NCBI RefSeq assembly: GCF_003058365.1
Contig: NZ_CP028858.1
Coordinates: forward strand, 2,158,836-2,222,835
DNA from: Halococcoides cellulosivorans
GTDB taxonomy: Archaea > Halobacteriota > Halobacteria > Halobacteriales > Haloarculaceae
Direction of reading: 5' to 3'
Length of the DNA stretch: 64,000 nucleotides
Made by a program: the position numbers and the translations under genes. Under the pieces are notes generated by a model. That model ran no database searches. It worked only from the letters and a program-made list of their open reading frames with translations, and was not told the DNA's origin. This document shows, in pieces, positions 35,280-41,490 of the stretch; within the stretch, counting starts at the first letter, position 1; each line of letters begins with the position of its first letter.

Positions 35280-35402
35280 TCAGGGAGACCCGGTCGCGAA
35301 CGCGTCGAAGTCGCCGCCTCCAGTCCCCCGAGTCAGGTGCTCGACAGCCCCGTACTCGTGGAGTTCCGGCGGTTCGTAGTCGTCGGTGCCGTCTTGATCC
35401 AT
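35280..35402 (-). CDS. Lasso-peptide-like precursor peptide
   Basis: A 40-residue ORF missed by size filters. The leader (residues 1-25) has Tyr9, Pro12, Leu14, Gly18 and Leu23-Thr24, an exact match to YxxPxLxxxGxxxxLT, the site bound by B1/RRE proteins. Thr24 is at position -2 and Arg25 at -1. The predicted core is GTGGGDFDAFATGSP: Gly at position 1 and Asp at position 8 would close an eight-residue macrolactam ring, leaving a seven-residue tail with Phe10 as a possible plug and Thr12/Ser14 as possible phosphorylation sites. It sits 25 bases after the cyclase-like gene and 8 bases before the kinase gene. An alternative is a non-lasso RiPP using the same RRE. Confidence 0.82.
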   Translation of the reverse strand: MDQDGTDDYEPPELHEYGAVEHLTRGTGGGDFDAFATGSP

Positions 35403-35427
35403 ACGTCTTTTTTCGCGGTGAGACACT

Positions 35428-37272
35428 TCAATGCTTGGGAGCGTCCGGCCGGTGGTGGGACCACGCCGCGAGCATCCCGGGCCGGTAGACCCGCGCCGTC
35501 AACGCCGGAAACGGGCCCTCGGCCGCTCGGTCGAGCGCCCCGAGACACGCGTCGCGGTCGAGATACCGCCAGAGGGCGTCCGGCGTAGTGTCGTACAGCT
35601 GACGAATCTGCTCGCGCTCGTCGACCAGCGCGCGCCGATAGGCCGGCGCGAGCGAACTCTTGTGGTGGCGGTCCCGAACCCGCTCGGGGAGTTCTACCGC
35701 CCGCCGGAGGATCGACCGGGACACGCCGTCTCGCAGGGACTGATCGGCGGGCATCCCGATGCAGAACGCCATCAGCCGGCGATCGAAGAAGGGAAATCGT
35801 GGCTCGACGCCCGCGGCCGCGCCGAGCGCGTTCGCGGCTTCGAGGTCGAACTGCCAGTTCGGCCGTGCGAGGCCGGCGACCTGTCGCTCGCGATGGGTCG
35901 CCAGCGGTGAGGGCGTCACCTGCGCTTGGCGCAGGCGATCGGGCCACGCGACCGCGCGGGCCCGATCGCGGTCGATCACCGGCGACAGGCGCTCGATCGG
36001 ATCACCGTCCCGGAGTCGACGGGCGAGACGACGGGCCGAGCGGGGCACCAGCGGGCGGACGGCGTCGGTGTACAGCCGTCGCCAGGGCGACTCCCCGCGG
36101 TGATGTGCTCGCGCGCGGAGTTCCCGCGCCAGGCCGAGCCAGTGGCCACGCCGCGCCAGATCGGTGAGGCGCCCGAGGCCGTGTGAGACGACCGCGTCGC
36201 CGCCGAACCCGCCGAGCACCACGTCGACGTCGGCCGCCGCGGCCCGGTAGAGCCGCCAGTGGAGATACGTCGTGTTGCCACGGATCGGCCGGCCGACCGC
36301 CGACAGCATCGCCTCGGCGTCCGCGAACGGGCCAGGGGCGTCGCCGTCGACGACGGTCGATCGCGCGCCCACGTGATCGACGACCGCTCGGGCGTACTCG
36401 CGCTCGTCGGAGACCGGCGTCGCGTCGAACCCCAGCGAGTACGTCGGAATCTGCGATCGGTGGCCGGCCGCCGCGCAGGTGACCGCCGAGGAGTCCAGCC
36501 CACCGCTGAGGAGACTGCCGACCGCGGGGCCGCGACAGCGATCTGCGACCGCACGGTCGAAGAGTTCGCGAAACCCGACCTCGTAGGCCCGATCGGAGGG
36601 CAGATCGAGTGGGTCGATCGCTTCGGGTCGCCAGTGCCGGCGTCGTTCGATCCCGTCGGTCGTGACCGTCGCACTCGTCCCGGCCGGGAGGCGGTCGACG
36701 TCGGCGTAGATCGTCCGCGCGGCCGACGAGGCGGCGCCGACGAGGCCCTCGACGACCACGCCGTCGTCGACCGCAGTCGTGACCCATTCGAGCGCGAGCA
36801 ACGGTTCGATGTCGGAGGCGACGGCCACCCGGTCGGCGGTCCGAGCCAGAAACGCCGGCCGGAGCCCCGCGTGATCGCGCGCGAGGAAGACCCGGTCGGC
36901 CGCTCGATCGACGATCGCCACCGCGTACGCTCCGACCAGGTGTACGGGACAGGCCCGGCCCCACTGCCGATAGGCCGCCAGCACGAGCGCGGCGTCCGAG
37001 ACCGGGTCGTCGAACGGACCGAGTCGGTCCCGGAGTGCGGCCCGGTTGTCGATCCGGGCCGCGCCGGTCACCAGCACCCGACCGTCCTGCAGTGGAAACC
37101 CCGTGGGCCAGGGCGTCGTCCGGTGCTGAAGGTGGGCCAGCGCGACCGACCCGTCGACGAGCGAACGGCGACCGTCCGGGCCGCGGTGGGTGATCACCGA
37201 GACCGCACGCTCGACGGCGTCGACGTCCACAGGCGTCCCGTCCAGTCGGGCGATCGCGACGAACCCGCTCAC
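35428..37272 (-). CDS. Asparagine-synthetase-like lasso cyclase (C protein)
   Basis: 614 residues. The N-terminal class II amidotransferase-like domain (about 1-190) contains THRGPDGRRS and LARDHAGLRPAFLA. The synthetase domain has the PP-loop SLLSGGLDSSAVTCAAAG (about 235-250), YSLGFDA, VLGGFGGDAV and a C-terminal RFPFFDRRLMAFCIGMPADQ. Lasso C proteins activate the ring Asp/Glu as the adenylate and close the macrolactam. GTG 37272 aligns VSGFVAI with MCGIVGI of AsnB, so the nucleophile Cys is replaced by Ser and glutamine hydrolysis is unlikely. GTG is also preferred because a TATA-like box covers the upstream ATG at 37299. True asparagine synthetase is the alternative, but gene context favours a cyclase. 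Confidence 0.85.
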   Translation of the reverse strand: MSGFVAIARLDGTPVDVDAVERAVSVITHRGPDGRRSLVDGSVALAHLQHRTTPWPTGFPLQDGRVLVTGAARIDNRAALRDRLGPFDDPVSDAALVLAAYRQWGRACPVHLVGAYAVAIVDRAADRVFLARDHAGLRPAFLARTADRVAVASDIEPLLALEWVTTAVDDGVVVEGLVGAASSAARTIYADVDRLPAGTSATVTTDGIERRRHWRPEAIDPLDLPSDRAYEVGFRELFDRAVADRCRGPAVGSLLSGGLDSSAVTCAAAGHRSQIPTYSLGFDATPVSDEREYARAVVDHVGARSTVVDGDAPGPFADAEAMLSAVGRPIRGNTTYLHWRLYRAAAADVDVVLGGFGGDAVVSHGLGRLTDLARRGHWLGLARELRARAHHRGESPWRRLYTDAVRPLVPRSARRLARRLRDGDPIERLSPVIDRDRARAVAWPDRLRQAQVTPSPLATHRERQVAGLARPNWQFDLEAANALGAAAGVEPRFPFFDRRLMAFCIGMPADQSLRDGVSRSILRRAVELPERVRDRHHKSSLAPAYRRALVDEREQIRQLYDTTPDALWRYLDRDACLGALDRAAEGPFPALTARVYRPGMLAAWSHHRPDAPKH

Positions 37273-37294
37273 ACCCGTCGATCGGAGGCGACAG

Positions 37295-37303
37295 CCCATA
37301 AGC
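37295..37303 (-). promoter_or_regulatory. TATA-like box of the cyclase-led operon
   Basis: On the minus strand gcttatggg has its ttat core 26-29 bases before GTG 37272. It would be the promoter of the whole lasso-glycan run and decides the start codon. Confidence 0.5.
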
Positions 37304-37351
37304 GATCGGCCCCACTCGTGGACCGATCCCATCGTTGCGATGATCGATAGA

Positions 37352-37357
37352 TTTTAT
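37352..37357 (+). promoter_or_regulatory. TATA box of the cohesin/dockerin gene pair
   Basis: ttttat lies 27-32 bases before the ATG at 37384. It is back to back with the cyclase promoter. Confidence 0.5.
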
Positions 37358-37383
37358 GGGTTTGCAATCCGAAGAGAAAACGA

Positions 37384-38892
37384 ATGGGCGAAATGATAGG
37401 TATTCGACAGGCTGCAATCGTTCTCGCGGTCGTCGCGGTGGTCGGTGGGGCGTTCGCGGGCGTCGCGTCGGCCCAGAGTGGAGTGTCGGACCGGATCGTC
37501 GTGGACGCGTCGGGCAACGGCGACTACACGTCGATCCAGGCAGCGGTCGACAACGCGAGTACAGGGACGACGATCGAGATCGAGCCGGGCGAGTACAGCG
37601 AGGCAGTCACCGTCGGGACCTCGAATCTGACCATCGTCGGAACACCCGGCGAGGACCGTCCAGGCCCGGGTGAGGACGCCCCGGTCATGAACGGGACGGG
37701 GAGCGACGCCCCGGCCGTGACGCTCGGCGCGGGCGTCGAGGACGTGCGTATCGAGGGGCTCGTCATGGAGGACTACCGGGCGGGCGCGACGTTCGTGAAC
37801 GGCGTCGATGCGGGTGACCACGAGGACGTGGTGATCGCCCACAACCGCATCGAGGCTCACTCCGGCGTCGGGGTCGTCGCGAGTGACGGCACGACCCTCT
37901 CGGACGTTCGCGTGACCGCCAACGTCGTCGACGTCACTGCCAACGGCGTGCTCTCGAAGACCGTCGACGACGGCAGTCCGGCCGTGATCGAGAACCTCAC
38001 GATCGAGAGGAACGCGTTCACCGGCGGGGTCAACGGGATCTATCTGGTGGGCTCCAGCGCCGGTGACCAGCGAGCGGTCTCGATCACGAACAACACCTTC
38101 CAGAACGTCGACGTCGGTGTCGAACTCGACACCGAGATGAACGCGTCGGCGGTGACCGTTCGGGCGAACGCGTTCGACGAGACGGACTCCTACGGCGTCC
38201 AGAACCGCAACACGGCAGCGAACGTCGACGCCACGCACAACGACTGGGGCGCGCCGTCCGGCCCGTACAACCCGACGACGAACCCCGGCGGGGCTGGCGA
38301 GCGCGTCAGCGCGAACGTCGAGTACGACCCCTGGGACACGCGATACGTCGAGTTGGGATCGGCGTCTGGCGGGAGCGGCCAGAACGTAACGGTTCCAGTG
38401 ACGGTCCACAGCGACGACATCGCCGGCTACGAACTGGAGATCAGCTACGACCCCTCGGTGGTCCGTCCGGTCGGTATCAGCGATGGAGAGTTCGAACGCC
38501 CGGTCAGCCACATCGACGAGAGCCACGGGCTGATCAACATCACGGCCGCACAGGCAACGTCGGCCTCCGCGCCGACGGTCGCCCAGATCACCTTCGAGGT
38601 CGTTGGCGAGGTGAACGACACCGCCACGATCGAGGTCGATTCGGGCGAGTCGGCCGTCTTCGGGACGAACGGGACGGAACTCGACGCCGCCTACGGGCAG
38701 AGCACCGTCAGCGTCGACCTGCTCGGTGACGTCGACGACGACGGCCGCGTCACCGCCGGTGACGCCGTCCTCCTCCAGCGGCACCTGGTGGGCGAGTCGG
38801 TCGCGATCGACGAGAGCGCCGCCGACGTGGACGCCGACGGTGACGTCGACGCCGGCGACGTGCTGGCGCTCCAGAAGCGACTGGTGGCCTGA
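37384..38892 (+). CDS. Secreted beta-helix protein with cohesin and dockerin domains
   Basis: 502 residues. A Sec signal peptide (AAIVLAVVAVVGGAFAGVASAQ) is followed by a right-handed parallel beta-helix at about 35-310, with repeats such as VSITNNTFQNVDVGVELD and an N-terminal GNGDYTSIQAAVDNASTGTT typical of pectate-lyase/NosD folds. A cohesin-like domain (about 335-435, NVTVPVTVHSDDIAGYELEI) precedes a type I dockerin (DVDDDGRVTAGDAVLLQRHL and DVDADGDVDAGDVLALQKRL). It could bind both ways within a surface complex. The beta-helix may bind or cut a polysaccharide; no catalytic residues are certain. It is followed after 8 bases by the anchored cohesin gene. Confidence 0.88.
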   Translation: MGEMIGIRQAAIVLAVVAVVGGAFAGVASAQSGVSDRIVVDASGNGDYTSIQAAVDNASTGTTIEIEPGEYSEAVTVGTSNLTIVGTPGEDRPGPGEDAPVMNGTGSDAPAVTLGAGVEDVRIEGLVMEDYRAGATFVNGVDAGDHEDVVIAHNRIEAHSGVGVVASDGTTLSDVRVTANVVDVTANGVLSKTVDDGSPAVIENLTIERNAFTGGVNGIYLVGSSAGDQRAVSITNNTFQNVDVGVELDTEMNASAVTVRANAFDETDSYGVQNRNTAANVDATHNDWGAPSGPYNPTTNPGGAGERVSANVEYDPWDTRYVELGSASGGSGQNVTVPVTVHSDDIAGYELEISYDPSVVRPVGISDGEFERPVSHIDESHGLINITAAQATSASAPTVAQITFEVVGEVNDTATIEVDSGESAVFGTNGTELDAAYGQSTVSVDLLGDVDDDGRVTAGDAVLLQRHLVGESVAIDESAADVDADGDVDAGDVLALQKRLVA

Positions 38893-38900
38893 CTGCCGGC

Positions 38901-39527
38901 ATGTCCCGCCGTTCGATCGCCGTCACACTCGTCGTCGTCGCGGTCCTCGCCCCGTCGGTCGCGGGCGCACAGACCGCCGTCTCCGTCGGGAACGCGACTG
39001 GGGCCCCCGGAGAGACCGTCACCGTTCCCGTCGCGATCACTGACGCGACCGTGGCGAGCTATCAGGTGCGGATCGAGTACAACGCCTCGGTCCTCGCGGT
39101 GGAGTCGGTCTCGGGCGTCGACCTCGGAGACCCCGTCGTCGCCGGCGACGACGGCGTCCTCCAGGTGACCCAGACCAGATCGGACGGCGTCACAGATCCC
39201 GTCGTCGCGCGCGTGACCTTCGAGGTGATCGGCCCCTCAGAGACACCGTCCACGCTGTGGATCGCGCCGTCGGCCACGAAGGCGTTCGCCCCCAACGGAA
39301 CCGAACTGTCGATCACGGAGTATCGTCACGGCCAGGTCCGGGTTGGATCGGCGGCGCCGACCAGCCAGGCCGTCGCGTCGTCGACGGCGACTGCGGCGAC
39401 GACCACACCGAGCGCCGGGCCGAGCGAGAAGGCCTCCGGCAGCCCCGTGCTCTGGATCGTCGGGGCACTGGTCGGGGGCGTGCTCCTCGGCGCACTCGTC
39501 GTCCTCGCGATCGGCCGCTGGACCTAG
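38901..39527 (+). CDS. Membrane-anchored cohesin protein
   Basis: 208 residues. Signal peptide (AVTLVVVAVLAPSVAGAQ), one cohesin-like domain at about 22-150 (VSVGNATGAPGETVTVPVAI ... YQVRIEYNASVLAVESVSG), a Thr/Ala/Ser linker and a C-terminal helix (LWIVGALVGGVLLGALVVLA) that fixes it in the membrane. Cohesins bind dockerins, so this protein could hold the dockerin proteins at 37384 and 5707 on the cell surface. It is in one operon with the preceding gene. Its stop overlaps the convergent acetyltransferase stop. Confidence 0.85.
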   Translation: MSRRSIAVTLVVVAVLAPSVAGAQTAVSVGNATGAPGETVTVPVAITDATVASYQVRIEYNASVLAVESVSGVDLGDPVVAGDDGVLQVTQTRSDGVTDPVVARVTFEVIGPSETPSTLWIAPSATKAFAPNGTELSITEYRHGQVRVGSAAPTSQAVASSTATAATTTPSAGPSEKASGSPVLWIVGALVGGVLLGALVVLAIGRWT

Positions 39528-39997
39528 AATATCGAGAACCGGCCCGCGAGACCGTCGTCGCGCAACTGGAGATAGTACGCGTCGCCGCCGTCCTCGTAGT
39601 ACGAATCGATTCGGCGTTCGATCTCGAAGCCGACCGCCTCGTAGAAACCCAGCGCCGAGCGGTTGGTCGCCCGGACGTGGCAGTTCACCTCGCCGTTCTC
39701 GTCGGCCACCCGGGCGATCAACCGACGACCGAAGCCGTGACCGCGATAGTCTGGTGCGACCGCGAGAAAGAGCACGTAGCCGTCTCGGCGGACGACGGCG
39801 AAGCCGACGACCGGTGTCGTCTCGGTCCGGTCGAGATAACAGAACACCGTCGAGCGGCGATAGGCGTCGACGAAAAAGCCGCGTCGCTGTCGGAGAACGC
39901 CTTCGGACTCGCGAATCCGCTCTTTGAGTTCCCAGGCCGCCTCGACGTGATCGTCGCTGCCCGGATCGACGACGACGGCCTCAACGCTTGTACTCAC
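39524..39997 (-). CDS. GNAT-family (RimI-like) acetyltransferase
   Basis: 157 residues. The acetyl-CoA site is VLFLAVAPDYRGHGFGRRLIARV (Q/R-x-x-G-x-G/A), followed by NCHVRATNRSALGFYEAVGFEIE, which is typical of RimI-type N-acetyltransferases that modify protein N-termini. The start is GTG at 39997. The substrate is unknown. Confidence 0.85.
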   Translation of the reverse strand: MSTSVEAVVVDPGSDDHVEAAWELKERIRESEGVLRQRRGFFVDAYRRSTVFCYLDRTETTPVVGFAVVRRDGYVLFLAVAPDYRGHGFGRRLIARVADENGEVNCHVRATNRSALGFYEAVGFEIERRIDSYYEDGGDAYYLQLRDDGLAGRFSIF

Positions 39998-40114
39998 TGC
40001 CCGACAGTAGTGGATCGGCGGTCTTAACTCTTGTAGCTGGAGGGGTATCCGCGTCGCGGTCGAAACCGACCCACATGGAAACAGTTAACAGCCCTCGGAG
40101 TGCGCTCACAACCG

Positions 40115-40342
40115 ATGGCATCAGACAACGAGCGGTTGATCGCGGTGATTCTGTCCGCGATCATCCCAGGTGTCGGACAGCTGTATCAGGGACGAACGAA
40201 GATCGGGGCAATCTTGCTGGTCGCGATCCTCGTTTCGGCCGGACTGTCGTTGTTCCTCATCGGTGTGCCGCTCGCACTCCTGACGTGGCTCATCGCGATC
40301 TACGACGCCTACACGCGCAAGCTCGACGACTATCTCGGCTGA
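40115..40342 (+). CDS. Small two-helix membrane protein, TM2-like
   Basis: 75 residues with IAVILSAIIPGVGQLYQGRT and LLVAILVSAGLSLFLIGVPL, the pattern of short TM2-like membrane proteins, and a charged tail (DAYTRKLDDYLG). ATG 40115 is favoured over an in-frame start at 40100. Confidence 0.65.
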   Translation: MASDNERLIAVILSAIIPGVGQLYQGRTKIGAILLVAILVSAGLSLFLIGVPLALLTWLIAIYDAYTRKLDDYLG

Positions 40343-40437
40343 TCGGCTCCACCGCCCACCGGTTTTGCGGCCACCAGACCGACCAGCGGCGGCCGCGTGC
40401 ATCGGGAACGCGCTCGCCGACGCGCTCGCCGCACAGT

Positions 40438-41352
40438 TCACGACGGCGTGACCCCGACCGCGTCGCCGTCCTGCCGGCCGAGGTCCACGTCGTACAGTGT
40501 CACCCAGTACTGCTCGCCCTCGTAGATCACGAGATACTCGTGAGTGTCGTGGTCGGCGTAGACCGGCCGTTCGTCCCGGAACCGATCCACCAGTCGCGAC
40601 CAGGCCTCGCTATCGGACGTCTGATAGTAGGTGTCCGTCGTCGATTCCGAGACGATCTCGCGTTCCGCGTCGGTGAGTCCCGCGAGTGTGAACGCGTACT
40701 CCGATCGGAGGTCGCCGGCGAACGCCGCGGCCGACGGGGCGACCCGCTCGGCGTCGTACCGGTAGGTGTGGACCGTGACCTCGCGAGTGCCGTCGTTCGC
40801 GATGGCGACCCGCCGGCCGTCGACCAGGAGCGTCTCGTACTCGCTGTCGGCCACGAGCACTGACTCGTCGCGCTCGTCGGCGGTGTAGACCTCGCTGAAC
40901 CCGATCGCACGCGGGCCGTCCTCGCGGTCGAGCATCTCACGCAACTCGTCGATCGGGACGTGTTCGCGATCGACGGGCGGGAGGTCCTCGTAGGCGATCG
41001 ACCGGCCCGACGTTGCGTTGGGGCCGACCTCGAAGCGCACGTCGTAGCGGGGTCGCGTCGTGTTCTCGACGATCGACCAGGAGAGCGTATGATAGCCGTC
41101 GGCGGCGGCGATCGGCCGATCGGGCTCGATCGGCGGGCGCTCCCCCGTCGCCGTCGGCCCCTCGTCGTCGATCGCCCCGGCGATCAGCGCGCGATCCGCA
41201 CCGTCGAACGCGTCGAGTGACACCGACGCCCGCTCGGCAATCGCGGACTCGTTCGCGACGGGGTCCATCGACAGCGATCCCTCGGCCGAACAGCCGGCCA
41301 GGCCGGCGAGGACGGCGAGCGCGGCGAGCGCGAGGACGTGACGGCGGTGCAT
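40438..41352 (-). CDS. Secreted lipoprotein
   Basis: 304 residues starting MHRRHVLALAALAVLAGLAGCSA, with a lipobox (LAGC) that places it outside the membrane through a lipidated Cys near residue 21. The rest is acidic and mixed alpha/beta with no domain I recognise. It is divergent from hef. ATG 41352 gives the signal peptide; longer frames lack it. Confidence 0.75.
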   Translation of the reverse strand: MHRRHVLALAALAVLAGLAGCSAEGSLSMDPVANESAIAERASVSLDAFDGADRALIAGAIDDEGPTATGERPPIEPDRPIAAADGYHTLSWSIVENTTRPRYDVRFEVGPNATSGRSIAYEDLPPVDREHVPIDELREMLDREDGPRAIGFSEVYTADERDESVLVADSEYETLLVDGRRVAIANDGTREVTVHTYRYDAERVAPSAAAFAGDLRSEYAFTLAGLTDAEREIVSESTTDTYYQTSDSEAWSRLVDRFRDERPVYADHDTHEYLVIYEGEQYWVTLYDVDLGRQDGDAVGVTPS

Positions 41353-41460
41353 ACCGACGTATCGCAGAGTCGGGGTGTATGCCTTGTGGACGGTCAGATC
41401 GAGACTGAACGATCCCGTGGCGACGGCGGCCCGCGATGCGATCGAGCGACGGACGCGAGC

Positions 41461-41465
41461 TTTAA
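41461..41465 (+). promoter_or_regulatory. TATA-like box of hef
   Basis: tttaa lies 26-30 bases before the ATG at 41491, consistent with a leaderless transcript. Confidence 0.45.
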
Positions 41466-41490
41466 CCGGGGCCCGGACGAATCGCCGTCG

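Noticed and set aside
37273-37332. Longer N-terminus of the cyclase from ATG 37332 or 37299
   Set aside because: The family start aligns at GTG 37272, and a TATA-like box overlaps the ATG at 37299.
40343-40437. Small gene between the TM2-like protein and the lipoprotein
   Set aside because: Only 95 bases, without a start-to-stop frame of convincing composition.
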